The notes under the pieces: model-generated
Databases searched by the model: none
Told to the model about the DNA's origin: nothing
Seen by the model: the letters and a program-made list of their open reading frames with translations, nothing else
Shown: one piece after another, positions 37,760 through 46,791 of the stretch
How positions within the stretch are numbered: the stretch's first letter is position 1
Layout of the letters: every line of letters starts with the position of its first letter
Source of the DNA: Delftia tsuruhatensis NBRC 16741
GTDB lineage: Bacteria > Pseudomonadota > Gammaproteobacteria > Burkholderiales > Burkholderiaceae_C
DNA length: 64,000 nt
Reading direction: 5' to 3'
NCBI RefSeq assembly: GCF_001571325.1
Contig: NZ_BCTO01000013.1
Location: forward strand, 124,001 to 188,000
Position numbers and translations under genes: made by a program

Positions 37760-40048
37760 ATGGCTTACGACTTCGCAATGCAATCATGCGCCCGGCGGGC
37801 GCGCCATCCCCTGGCCGCCGCCTGCGCGCTGCTGTGCGCCTCCGCTGCCCTGGCCCAGGAGCCGGGGCAGGCCGCCGCAGACGCGGCAAATGCCGCAAAC
37901 GCCGGAGATGCCGACACGCAATTGCTGGCGCAGGCCGCACCCGGGGCACGGACCCGTGCCCCGGCCCTCAAGGAGATGGTGATCAGCGCTTCGCGCGAGG
38001 TGCAGGACCCTGACACCCTGCCCATGAGCATTGACGTGATCGACGCCGGCCGCATGGAACGCGAGCAGGCCAGCGACATCCGCGAGATGGTCAACCTGCT
38101 GCCCAATGTCGATGTGCCGCGCGCCCCGGCGCGCTTCTCGCTGGCGGCCTCGTCGGCCGGGCGTGACCAGAACAGCGGCTTCAACATCCGTGGCCTGGAT
38201 GGCAACCGCGTGCTCATGCTGGTCGATGGCGTGCGCCTGCCGCGCAGCTACAGCTTCAGCGCCAACAGCTTCGGCCGCGACTACCTGGACCTGGGCCTGG
38301 TGCAGCGCGTGGAAATCCTGCGCGGCTCCACGCCCGCGCTGTATGGATCGGACGGCATGGGCGGCCTGGTCAACTTCGTGACCGTGCAGCCGGATGATCT
38401 GCTGGGCAAGGACAAGCGCATCGCCGGCCGCGTGGCTGCCGGCTATGACGGCTCGGACAACGGCCGCAAGCTGGGCGCCACCGTGGCGGGCCGAGCCAGC
38501 CCCGAATGGGCATGGCTGCTGTCGGCGGGCCTGGGCCGCTCCCGTGCGCTGGAGAACATGGGCACGAACAACGTGACGGGGGCGGCGCGCACCACGCCCA
38601 ATCCCGAGAAAGACCGCAGCGAGTCGCTGATGGGCCGCCTGGTCTTCACGCCCAGCGCCATACAAAAGCATGTCTTCACCTTCGAGAACGTGGACAAGCG
38701 CGCCGACTACGCCCTGCTGTCCGCGCGCTCGGCCACCGTGGCCAATTCCGACTCGCGCACCGACATGAAGCGCTGGCGGGCCAGCTGGCAGGGCCAGTGG
38801 CAGCAGTTGGGCACGGCGCTGGCCGACGAACTGCAGCTGATGGCCAGCTACCAGAAGTCCGACGCGCGCGAATTCGTCACCGAGACGCGCATCGGCCTGC
38901 CGTACCGCGAGCGCGACGTGACCTATGACGAGGATGCGATCCAGCTGCACGCCCAGGCCAGCCGCCTGCTGCGCTGGAGTTCTTCGGCCAGCGGCAAGTT
39001 CACCTACGGGCTGGACTACCTCCGCAACAAGGTTGTCAACGCGCAAAGCGGCATCACGCCGCCCGTGGGCGAGAGCTTCCCGCTCAAGCGCTTCCCCGAC
39101 ACCACCGAAAGCGCCACCGCCCTGTTCGCCCAGGCCGAACTGCACAACGGCCCCTGGAGCGTGACCCCGGGCCTGCGCGCCGAGCACTACAGCATCAAGC
39201 CCCGGCAGAACGGCTTTGTGCCCACCGTGGTCAGCAACTCGGACTCCGCGCTCTCGCCCAAGCTGGGCGTGATGCTGCAGGCCAGCCCGGTCTGGTCCGT
39301 CTATGGCAACTATGCGGCAGGTTTCCGGGCGCCCAACGCCGGGCAGATCAACGCCTTCTTCGAGAACCCGGTGGCGTTCTACCGCAACATTCCGAATCCC
39401 GACCTGCGGGCCGAAAAGAGCCAGACCTTCGAGCTGGGCCTGCGCGGGCGCATGGACAGGCTGCGCCTGGACGCCGCCGTGTTCACGGGACGCTACAAGG
39501 ACTTCATCGTCGACCAGCAACTGGTTGCGGGCCAGCCCGGCAACGCGGCCAACCCCGCCATCTACCAGTCCATCAACGTGGGCCGCGCCCGCATCAGCGG
39601 CTTCGAACTCAAGGCCGGCTACGACTGGGGCCGCTGGGCCGGCGGCGACTGGCAGACGCGCCTGGCCTACGGCTACACCGACGGCAAGGACACGCAGTCC
39701 GACAAGCCGCTGGACACCATCTCGCCCCAGCAACTGGTGCTGGGCGTGCGCTACGAGCGCTCTGTCGTGGGCGTGCAGTTCAACGTCTCGCACTGGAGCG
39801 GCAAGAAGGCCGGCGACGTGTCCAACGGCAGCACGGCCTGGCTCAGCCCCTCGGCCACGGTGCTGGACCTGAGCGCGCAATGGCGCATCCGTCCCGACCT
39901 GCGCCTGAACGCCGGCATCTACAACCTGACCGACAGGAAGTACTGGCGCTGGTCCGATGTGCGCGGCCTGCTGGCCACCACGGCGATTGCCGACGCCTAC
40001 AGCCAGCCGGGGCGCCATGCGCGCGTCTCGCTGATCAAGGATTTCTGA
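37760..40048 (+). CDS. TonB-dependent hemoglobin/heme receptor
   Basis: A 762-residue outer membrane receptor. The signal peptide ends near AALAQEP and an Ala/Asp-rich stretch follows. The plug domain (about residues 70-190) contains NIRGLDGNRVLMLVDG, VEILRGSTPALYGSDGMGG. The 22-strand barrel ends in phenylalanine (LIKDF). FRAP and NPDL boxes mark the heme/hemoglobin group, but the histidine usually found between them is absent. The Fur box upstream and HmuS downstream support heme uptake. The ATG at 37778 is an alternative start. Confidence 0.92.
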   Translation: MAYDFAMQSCARRARHPLAAACALLCASAALAQEPGQAAADAANAANAGDADTQLLAQAAPGARTRAPALKEMVISASREVQDPDTLPMSIDVIDAGRMEREQASDIREMVNLLPNVDVPRAPARFSLAASSAGRDQNSGFNIRGLDGNRVLMLVDGVRLPRSYSFSANSFGRDYLDLGLVQRVEILRGSTPALYGSDGMGGLVNFVTVQPDDLLGKDKRIAGRVAAGYDGSDNGRKLGATVAGRASPEWAWLLSAGLGRSRALENMGTNNVTGAARTTPNPEKDRSESLMGRLVFTPSAIQKHVFTFENVDKRADYALLSARSATVANSDSRTDMKRWRASWQGQWQQLGTALADELQLMASYQKSDAREFVTETRIGLPYRERDVTYDEDAIQLHAQASRLLRWSSSASGKFTYGLDYLRNKVVNAQSGITPPVGESFPLKRFPDTTESATALFAQAELHNGPWSVTPGLRAEHYSIKPRQNGFVPTVVSNSDSALSPKLGVMLQASPVWSVYGNYAAGFRAPNAGQINAFFENPVAFYRNIPNPDLRAEKSQTFELGLRGRMDRLRLDAAVFTGRYKDFIVDQQLVAGQPGNAANPAIYQSINVGRARISGFELKAGYDWGRWAGGDWQTRLAYGYTDGKDTQSDKPLDTISPQQLVLGVRYERSVVGVQFNVSHWSGKKAGDVSNGSTAWLSPSATVLDLSAQWRIRPDLRLNAGIYNLTDRKYWRWSDVRGLLATTAIADAYSQPGRHARVSLIKDF

Positions 40049-40118
40049 AGCCCGGCGCCTGAAGGCCAGGCGCCGCGACCCGTGTCCCAACGATGTTTTG
40101 CAACGCAAGGAGAGCCCC

Positions 40119-40472
40119 ATGCACCGTACCGAGAGTGAAAGCCTTGCCCGTGACGAGGAATACCTGCTGGCCGAAGGCGAGGCCCAACTGGCCGCCACGC
40201 TGGCGCTGATGACCGGCTTCGGCCACGGTTGCTGCGAGGCCCACCGGCCCGCCATTGCCGGCAAGGTGGCCGATCAACTGCAGGGCCTGTCCGGCGACAG
40301 CAGCTTTTCGCCGGACATGCGGGCCTTGCTGCAACGCCTGCAGCGGCGCTGGCAGGCGGTCTCCGAGGCCAGCGCCGCGCAGCGCGCACCCCGGGCCGAG
40401 GCGGCGGCCGAGACCCGCCATCCCTCCGTTGCCCACGCGCTCTGGCATGCCCCTTTGGAGACCCTGCAATGA
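40119..40472 (+). CDS. Hypothetical protein in heme operon
   Basis: A 117-residue soluble, charged protein of no recognised family. It has a helical, acidic N-terminus (ESLARDEEYLLAEGEAQLAATLALM), a short GHGCCEAHRP motif with two Cys and two His within ten residues, and a basic Ala-rich tail. The AAGGAGA site at 40107 is strong and the stop overlaps the hmuS start as ATGA, so translation is coupled. The context makes a role in heme or iron handling likely; the CC/His cluster is a candidate ligand site. Confidence 0.8.
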   Translation: MHRTESESLARDEEYLLAEGEAQLAATLALMTGFGHGCCEAHRPAIAGKVADQLQGLSGDSSFSPDMRALLQRLQRRWQAVSEASAAQRAPRAEAAAETRHPSVAHALWHAPLETLQ

Positions 40473-41590
40473 TCACCACCGCCGCCGCAGCCTGCGATGA
40501 CCTGCTGATTCCCGTCAATGCGCCCGACGTGCGCCAGCGCTTTGCCCAGGCACGCCAGAGCGGCCTGCGTGCCAAGGAGGCCGCCGAATCCATGGGCCTG
40601 CCCGAAGGCGCCGCCATCGGCGCCCACGCGGGCCTGCATGACGGCGGCCTGCAGGTCGTGCCGCTGCGCGCGCAGTGGCTGCAGGTGCTGCGCGCGCTGC
40701 AGGACTGCGGCACCGTGATGGCGCTCACGCGCAATGAGTCCACGGTGCATGAGAAGACGGGCGTGTACCAGAAGCTCTCGGCCAGCGGCGGCGTGGGATT
40801 GGCGCTGGGCCGCGAGATCGACCTGCGCCTGTTCTTTGCCCAATGGCATGCCGGCTATGCCGTGACCGAGCAGCCCGCCCAGGCTGGAAGGCCGGCCACG
40901 CACAGCCTGCAGTTCTTCAATGCCCACGGCCGCGCCGTGCACAAGGTCCATGCGCGCGAGTCCACCGACATGGCAGCGTGGGATGCGCTGGTACGGCGCT
41001 TTGCCGAGCCCAGCGCGGGCTACCTGTTTCGCCATGCCAGGCCCAGAGCGCTGCCGCAGTCCGACAAGGTCATCGACGTGCACGGCCTGAGCGCCGCCTG
41101 GGATGCCCTTCAGGACACGCATGAATTCTTCGACCTGCTGCGCCGGTTCGGCGTGGAGCGCCAGCAAGCCTTCCGCCTGGTCCCCGGCCATTGCGCGCGG
41201 CTGGCACCCGAGTCCGTGGCCCAGTTGCTGGGCGATGCGGCGGTGGACGGGCTGCCCATCATGGTCTTCGTGGACAGCGGCGGCTGCATCCAGATCCATA
41301 CCGGCCCCGTGCACAACATCCAGCCCATGGGCACGCCCGGCGGCGCGCAATGGATCAATGTGCTGGACCCGGGCTTCAACCTGCATCTGCGCTGCGACAT
41401 GATCGCCAGCGTCTGGGCCGTGCAAAAGCCCACGGCCGATGGCGTGGTCACCTCGGTCGAGGCCTTCGACGCGCAGGGCGATCTGATGGCCATGTTCTTT
41501 GGCGAGCGCAAACCGGGCCTGGCCGAACTGCCGGGATGGCGCGAGCTGGTGGCGGGCTTGCCGCGCTTGGCAGTGCAGACACTGGCCTGA
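40469..41590 (+). CDS. hmuS: Hemin-degrading / heme-trafficking factor HmuS
   Basis: A 373-residue cytosolic protein of the HemS/HmuS/ChuS family, which binds heme and releases or degrades it. It has the tandem two-fold layout (about residues 40-180 and 210-365), with ALTRNESTVHEKTGVYQKL and the matching second-half segment IHTGPVHNIQPMG. The TTG/GTG issue does not arise: the ATG overlaps the upstream stop by four bases. It ends the heme operon. No hmuTUV ABC transporter genes lie nearby. Confidence 0.93.
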   Translation: MITTAAAACDDLLIPVNAPDVRQRFAQARQSGLRAKEAAESMGLPEGAAIGAHAGLHDGGLQVVPLRAQWLQVLRALQDCGTVMALTRNESTVHEKTGVYQKLSASGGVGLALGREIDLRLFFAQWHAGYAVTEQPAQAGRPATHSLQFFNAHGRAVHKVHARESTDMAAWDALVRRFAEPSAGYLFRHARPRALPQSDKVIDVHGLSAAWDALQDTHEFFDLLRRFGVERQQAFRLVPGHCARLAPESVAQLLGDAAVDGLPIMVFVDSGGCIQIHTGPVHNIQPMGTPGGAQWINVLDPGFNLHLRCDMIASVWAVQKPTADGVVTSVEAFDAQGDLMAMFFGERKPGLAELPGWRELVAGLPRLAVQTLA

Positions 41591-41626
41591 GCGGCCCAGG
41601 CCCTGGAAAGAGCCGGCCGGGCCGCC

Positions 41627-41908
41627 TCAGAGATGCACGGTGGCGGCCACCAGCCTGCCCACCAGCGGACGCACCACCATCACGCAGACAAAGGCCACGG
41701 GCATGGCCAGCACATAGGTCTGCATCACGCGCCGCAGGTAGTCGGCGCCCAGGCCGCTGTTGGCGCCGACGATGGCGCAGCACATCAGAAACGCCATGAT
41801 GGCCGACATGTAGAAGGCAAAGACGATGGGCGCGAAGCGGCGGTGCAGCTTGCGGCTGCGCGGCGCCGCAGGGGTTGCGGGAGCGATGGAGGCAGAGGTA
41901 TCGGGCAT
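41627..41908 (-). CDS. DUF2798 small membrane protein
   Basis: A 93-residue protein with two membrane helices (FAPIVFAFYMSAIMAFLMCC and TYVLAMPVAFVCVMVVRPLVG), the latter region with the RPLVGRLV motif common in DUF2798. The function of the family is unknown. It is convergent with hmuS and divergent from a LysR-type gene, whose target it may be. Confidence 0.85.
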   Translation of the reverse strand: MPDTSASIAPATPAAPRSRKLHRRFAPIVFAFYMSAIMAFLMCCAIVGANSGLGADYLRRVMQTYVLAMPVAFVCVMVVRPLVGRLVAATVHL

Positions 41909-42022
41909 GAAGGCGTATCCGGTCAGGCCGCTTGTCGATTCGGCGCGGCAAGTGCGCAACTGTAGGCAAGGCCCGGGCCGCCGTGTAGAGGGCTGCAGCT
42001 TGGTGCACTCGTAAGCTATATT

Positions 42023-42041
42023 GATGAATTGATTTTTCATC
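42023..42041. promoter_or_regulatory. Inverted repeat between the DUF2798 and LysR genes
   Basis: GATGAA-N7-TTCATC, a perfect dyad, ends 11 bases before the LysR GTG in the 144-base divergent gap. Its position fits autorepression, and regulation of the DUF2798 gene, by the LysR protein. Confidence 0.45.
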
Positions 42042-42052
42042 CATAGGTTTTT

Positions 42053-42997
42053 GTGCCTAATCTGCGCTCCATCGAGACCTTCGTCAAAGCCCTGGAAGGC
42101 GGCTCCATCGCCTCGGCCGCGCGCCAGCTGGGTATTTCTCCTGCAGCGGCCAGCCAGAACATCGCCCGGCTGGAGCGCGAACTGGGCACGCGCCTGATCA
42201 CGCGCACCACGCGCTCCATGGCGTTGACCGAAGCCGGCGAGCGCTATCTGGCGCGCGTGGGCCCTGTGCTGCAGGAGCTGGAAAAAGCGCAGTCCGACCT
42301 GTCGCAGCTGCATGGCGAACTGCAGGGCCGGCTGCGCATCGCCTGCATGGCCGCCTTTGGCCGCCATGTGCTGGCGCCGCTGCTGCCGGCCTTTGCCGCG
42401 CGGCATCCCCGGCTGGAGCTGGAGTTGCTGGTGGTGGACCGGCAGGTGGATGTGCTCAAGGAAGACGTGGACATCAGCGTGCGCTACCGCGATGTGCTGG
42501 AGCCCGGCATGGCCGTGCGCCAGCTGGCGGCCGTGCCGCGCGTGCTGTGCGCCTCGCCGGCCTACCTGCAGGCCCACGGCAGGCCGCAGACCGCGCAGGA
42601 CCTGCTCGACCATGCCTGCCTGCTGTACCGGCGCGAGGCCGATGGCCGCTTCATGCGCTGGCCGTTTTCACGCGACGGCAAGCGCGTGGACCCGCAGCTG
42701 CGCGTGACCGCCATCGCCAGCGATGTCGATGCACTCACCGAAATGGCCGTGGCCGGTGGCGGCATCGTCTGGATCGGCAGCTTCATCGCCCACCGGTACA
42801 TGCGCGAAGGGCTGCTGCAACCGCTGGCCCTGGGCCCGGCGCGCAAGGGGCAGCTGCACTTCGATGACACCACGCTGGATTTCTTCGCCTGCTTTCGCGA
42901 CCGCCAGTACGTGCCGACCAAGGTGCGTGCCCTGGTGGACTACCTGGTCGAGACGCTGCCGCAGCAGCCCATGCTGCGCTGGAACGCCTCGGCCTGA
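42053..42997 (+). CDS. LysR-family transcriptional regulator
   Basis: A 314-residue regulator. The N-terminal winged helix (residues 1-62) has IETFVKALEGGSIASAARQLGISPAAASQNIARLE. The effector-binding domain follows (about 90-300), of the CrgA/DmlR-like type (ISVRYRDVLEPGMAVRQLA, RVLCASPAYL). The start is a GTG at 42053. It is divergent from the DUF2798 gene with a dyad between them. The inducer is unknown. Confidence 0.93.
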   Translation: MPNLRSIETFVKALEGGSIASAARQLGISPAAASQNIARLERELGTRLITRTTRSMALTEAGERYLARVGPVLQELEKAQSDLSQLHGELQGRLRIACMAAFGRHVLAPLLPAFAARHPRLELELLVVDRQVDVLKEDVDISVRYRDVLEPGMAVRQLAAVPRVLCASPAYLQAHGRPQTAQDLLDHACLLYRREADGRFMRWPFSRDGKRVDPQLRVTAIASDVDALTEMAVAGGGIVWIGSFIAHRYMREGLLQPLALGPARKGQLHFDDTTLDFFACFRDRQYVPTKVRALVDYLVETLPQQPMLRWNASA

Positions 42998-43005
42998 GAC
43001 AGGGT

Positions 43006-43827
43006 TCAGTGCCCCAGGTGCTGGGGCAGGACTTCCTGCAGGATCGTGGTGGCGATTTCCTCGATGGACTTGGTGGTGCTGGACAGCCACTGGATGCCGC
43101 TGCGGCGCATCATGGACTCGGCCTCGGCCACCTCGTAGCGGCAGTTGGCAAGGCTGGCGTACTTGGAGTCGGGCCGGCGCTCGTTGCGGATGCTGGACAG
43201 GCGCTGGGGGTCGATGGTCAGGCCGAACAGCTTCTTGCGGTAGGGCACCAGGGCGGGCGGCAGCTGCTTGCGCTCGAAATCCTCGGGAATCAGCGGGTAG
43301 TTGGCCACCTTGAGACCGAACTGCATGGCCAGGTACAGGCTGGTGGGCGTCTTGCCGCTGCGCGAGACGCCGACCAGGATCACGTCGGCGCCCGTCAGGT
43401 CCTGGTGGGTCTGGCCGTCGTCATGGGCCAGCGTGTAGTTGATGGCCTCCATGCGCTCCAGGTATTCCTTGCTTTCGCTGATGTCGGCGAAGCGGCCCAC
43501 GCGGTGCAGCGACTTCTGGCCCAGCTCCAGCTCCAGCGGCCGCACGAAGGTGCCGAACATGTCGAATACCTTGCCCTTGCATTGGCTCTCGATCAGGTCG
43601 AGCATGTCCTGGTTGACCAGGGTGGTGAAGACGATGGGCTTGTGGCTTTCCGACTCGGCCACATGGTTGATCTGCCGCACGGCCTGGTGGACCTTGTCCA
43701 TGGTGTCCACGAAGGGGATGCGGACCAGGCGCGACTTGGTGTCGAACTGGGCCATGATGGCCGTGCCAAAGGTCTCGGCTGTAATGCCAGTGCCATCGGA
43801 GATGACGAAGATGGTGTGGGTGTGCAT
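43006..43827 (-). CDS. ppsR: PEP synthase regulatory protein (bifunctional kinase/pyrophosphorylase)
   Basis: A 273-residue DUF299 protein that inactivates PEP synthase by ADP-dependent phosphorylation and reactivates it by phosphorolysis. The P-loop-like [16 protein letters not shown] and the N-terminal [16 protein letters not shown] are both diagnostic. The ATG at 43827 starts at the conserved strand; an upstream in-frame codon adds 13 residues. It is divergent from ppsA, its target, across 208 bases. Confidence 0.95.
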   Translation of the reverse strand: MHTHTIFVISDGTGITAETFGTAIMAQFDTKSRLVRIPFVDTMDKVHQAVRQINHVAESESHKPIVFTTLVNQDMLDLIESQCKGKVFDMFGTFVRPLELELGQKSLHRVGRFADISESKEYLERMEAINYTLAHDDGQTHQDLTGADVILVGVSRSGKTPTSLYLAMQFGLKVANYPLIPEDFERKQLPPALVPYRKKLFGLTIDPQRLSSIRNERRPDSKYASLANCRYEVAEAESMMRRSGIQWLSSTTKSIEEIATTILQEVLPQHLGH

Positions 43828-44035
43828 GGTGGTCGGGCTCTGGACAGGGGGCTGCCGTCGGTTCACGGCAAACGCCTACAATGGCGCCCATTATTCCCAA
43901 TTTCCCATCCATGCTCGCTGCCGGCCTCCAACCAGAACAGCAAAGCCTCGCGCACGCCTGCGTGGGTGGATCGACCGTGCCCGGCTTTGGCAGCCGGGGC
44001 GGCGCACTACGGTTTTCAACTTCTGGAGCTTTCCC

Positions 44036-46426
44036 ATGTCTCAACTGTTCGAGGCCACCGCCCTCGTCGTTCCGTTTGAACAACTGAGGATGACCGATGT
44101 CGAGTCCGTAGGCGGCAAGAACGCCTCGCTCGGCGAAATGATCTCGCAGCTGCCGCAGGGCGTGCGCGTGCCCACGGGCTTTGCCACCACGGCCCATGCC
44201 TTCCGCCAGTTCCTGGCCCACGACGGCCTGGCCGACAAGATCAGTGCCAAGCTGGCCGCCCTGGACGTGGAGGATGTCCGCGCCCTGGCCCAGGTCGGTG
44301 CCGAGATCCGTGCCCTGGTCGAGAACCAGCCCTTCCCGGCCGATCTGGAACAGGCCATCCGCGAGGAATTCGTGCGCCTGCAAGGCGGCAACGAGGCGGC
44401 CTCGTTCGCCGTGCGCTCCTCGGCCACGGCCGAAGACCTGCCCGACGCTTCGTTCGCGGGCCAGCAGGAAACCTTCCTGAACGTGGTGGGCATCGAGTCG
44501 GTGCTGCACAAGATGAAGGAGGTGTTCGCCTCCCTGTACAACGACCGCGCCATCTCCTACCGCGTGCACAAGGGCTTTGCCCATGACGTGGTGGCCCTGT
44601 CGGCCGGCGTGCAGCGCATGGTGCGCTCCGACCTGGGCGCGGCCGGCGTGATGTTCACCATCGACACCGAATCGGGCTTCGAGGACGTGGTCTTCATCAC
44701 CTCCAGCTACGGCCTGGGCGAGACCGTGGTGCAGGGCGCCGTCAATCCTGACGAGTTCTATGTGCACAAGCCCATGCTCAAGGCCGGCAAGAAGGCCCTG
44801 ATCCGCCGCAACCTGGGCTCCAAGCTGATCCAGATGGTCTTTGCCTCGCCCGAGGAAAAGGCCGCCAGCGGCCGCCTGGTCAAGACCACCGACGTGGCCC
44901 ATGAGCTGCGCAACCGCTACTCGCTGTCCGACGAGGACGTGCAGCAGCTGGCCCACTATGCCCTGGTCATCGAGCAGCACTATGGCCGCCCCATGGACAT
45001 CGAGTGGGGCAAGGACGGCACAGACGGCCAGCTCTACATCCTGCAGGCCCGCCCCGAGACCGTGAAGAGCCAGGCCAAGGGCCAGGCCGAGCAGCGCTAC
45101 GCGCTCAAGGGCACGGGCAATGTGCTGGCCGAAGGCCGCGCCATCGGCCAGAAGATCGGCACGGGCCCGGTGCGCCTGGTCAATGACATCGCCAACATGG
45201 ACCAGGTCCAGCCCGGCGACGTGCTGGTGACCGACATGACCGATCCCAACTGGGAGCCGGTGATGAAGCGCGCCTCGGCCATCGTCACCAACCGTGGCGG
45301 CCGCACCTGCCACGCGGCCATCATTGCGCGCGAGCTGGGCATTCCGGCCGTGGTCGGCTGCGGCAACGCCACCGATCTGCTCAAGGACGGCACCCTGGTC
45401 ACCGTCAGCTGCGCCGAAGGCGATACCGGCAAGATCTATGACGGCCTGATCGAGACCGAGGTCACCGAGGTGCAGCGCGGCGAGATGCCCGCCATCAAGA
45501 CCAAGATCATGATGAACGTGGGCAACCCCCAGCTGGCCTTCGACTTCGCCCAGCTGCCCAACGAGGGCGTGGGCCTGGCCCGCCTGGAGTTCATCATCAA
45601 CAACAACATCGGCGTGCACCCCAAGGCCATCCTGGACTATCCCGCCGTGGATGCCGACCTCAAGAAGGCCGTGGAGTCCGTGGCCCGTGGCCATGCCTCG
45701 CCGCGCGCCTTCTACGTGGACAAGGTCGCCGAAGGCGTGGCGACGATTGCCGCCGCCTTCTGGCCCAAGCCCGTGATCGTGCGCATGTCGGACTTCAAGT
45801 CCAACGAGTACCGCAAGCTCATCGGCGGCAGCCGCTACGAGCCCGAGGAAGAGAATCCCATGCTGGGTTTCCGTGGCGCGGCGCGCTACATCTCCGAGGA
45901 CTTCGGCGAGGCCTTCCGCATGGAGTGCGAGGCACTGCGCCGCGTGCGCGAGGACATGGGCCTGACCAACGTGCAGATCATGATTCCCTTCGTGCGCACG
46001 CTCAAGCAGGCCGAGCGCGTCACCCAGCTGCTGGCGGCCAACGGCCTCAAGCGCGGCGACAACGAACTCAAGCTCATCATGATGTGCGAGGTGCCCTCCA
46101 ACGCCATCCTGGCGGACGAGTTCCTCGAGTTCTTCGACGGCTTCTCCATCGGCTCCAACGACCTGACCCAGCTCACGCTGGGCCTGGACCGCGACTCCGG
46201 CCTGGAGCTGCTGGCCGCCGACTTCGACGAGCGCGACCCCGCCGTGCGCAAGATGCTGTCGCGCGCCATCAAGGCCTGCCTGGACCAGGGCAAGTACGTG
46301 GGCATCTGCGGCCAGGGCCCATCCGACCACCCGGACTTCGCCCAATGGCTGGCTGACGAAGGCATTGCCTCCATCTCGCTGAATCCCGACAGCGTGGTCG
46401 CCACCTGGCAGCGCCTGGCGCAGTAA
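44036..46426 (+). CDS. ppsA: Phosphoenolpyruvate synthase
   Basis: Converts pyruvate, ATP and water to PEP, AMP and phosphate for gluconeogenesis. It is 796 residues. The ATP-grasp N-terminal domain has [13 protein letters not shown] and [20 protein letters not shown]. The swivelling domain carries the phosphohistidine H426 in [15 protein letters not shown]. The C-terminal PEP/pyruvate TIM barrel has [16 protein letters not shown] and [13 protein letters not shown]. It is regulated by the divergent ppsR product. Confidence 0.97.
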   Translation: MSQLFEATALVVPFEQLRMTDVESVGGKNASLGEMISQLPQGVRVPTGFATTAHAFRQFLAHDGLADKISAKLAALDVEDVRALAQVGAEIRALVENQPFPADLEQAIREEFVRLQGGNEAASFAVRSSATAEDLPDASFAGQQETFLNVVGIESVLHKMKEVFASLYNDRAISYRVHKGFAHDVVALSAGVQRMVRSDLGAAGVMFTIDTESGFEDVVFITSSYGLGETVVQGAVNPDEFYVHKPMLKAGKKALIRRNLGSKLIQMVFASPEEKAASGRLVKTTDVAHELRNRYSLSDEDVQQLAHYALVIEQHYGRPMDIEWGKDGTDGQLYILQARPETVKSQAKGQAEQRYALKGTGNVLAEGRAIGQKIGTGPVRLVNDIANMDQVQPGDVLVTDMTDPNWEPVMKRASAIVTNRGGRTCHAAIIARELGIPAVVGCGNATDLLKDGTLVTVSCAEGDTGKIYDGLIETEVTEVQRGEMPAIKTKIMMNVGNPQLAFDFAQLPNEGVGLARLEFIINNNIGVHPKAILDYPAVDADLKKAVESVARGHASPRAFYVDKVAEGVATIAAAFWPKPVIVRMSDFKSNEYRKLIGGSRYEPEEENPMLGFRGAARYISEDFGEAFRMECEALRRVREDMGLTNVQIMIPFVRTLKQAERVTQLLAANGLKRGDNELKLIMMCEVPSNAILADEFLEFFDGFSIGSNDLTQLTLGLDRDSGLELLAADFDERDPAVRKMLSRAIKACLDQGKYVGICGQGPSDHPDFAQWLADEGIASISLNPDSVVATWQRLAQ

Positions 46427-46443
46427 GGGCTGGCAGCGTCGCC

Positions 46444-46791
46444 ATGCATACGCCGGACGCGCACTTGCATGACGACGCAGTCGGGGGACCGTCCGAAGGC
46501 GAGACCTTCGCCCCCGACCTGCACGACATCCACCATCTGTGGCTCAAGGCCGTGCTGCTCGCGGTCTGGGTCGCCGTCTCCTTCGGTGCCTGCTACTACG
46601 CACGCGACCTGCAGGCGCTGGTCCCCGACTGGCCGCTGGCCTACTGGTTCGCGGCCCAGGGGGCAGTCCTGATGTTCCTGGCCATCGTCATCGTCTATTG
46701 TCTGTCCATGGACCATTTCGAGCGCCGCGAGGCCCGGGCCGCTGCCCCGTCTGAACCCGCCGCCCCGCTGTCGCCTCCCGGCCATGGCTGA
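46444..46791 (+). CDS. DUF4212 small subunit of sodium/solute symporter
   Basis: A 115-residue membrane protein with two helices (about residues 35-53 and 65-85) and the DUF4212 pattern HHLWLKAVLLAVWVAVSFG, CYYARDL and FAAQGAVLMFLAIVIVYCLSMD. It overlaps the large symporter subunit by eight bases. Such pairs are the two-part VC_2705-type acetate/propionate-like symporters. Confidence 0.9.
   Translation: MHTPDAHLHDDAVGGPSEGETFAPDLHDIHHLWLKAVLLAVWVAVSFGACYYARDLQALVPDWPLAYWFAAQGAVLMFLAIVIVYCLSMDHFERREARAAAPSEPAAPLSPPGHG

Noticed and set aside
41591..41626. Possible terminator between hmuS and the DUF2798 gene
   Set aside because: Only a 7-bp stem with a 19-base loop and no U-tract; too weak to list.
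43421..46345. A 974-codon minus-strand frame opposite ppsA
   Set aside because: Its composition is that of a shadow frame, and the sense strand encodes an intact PEP synthase.
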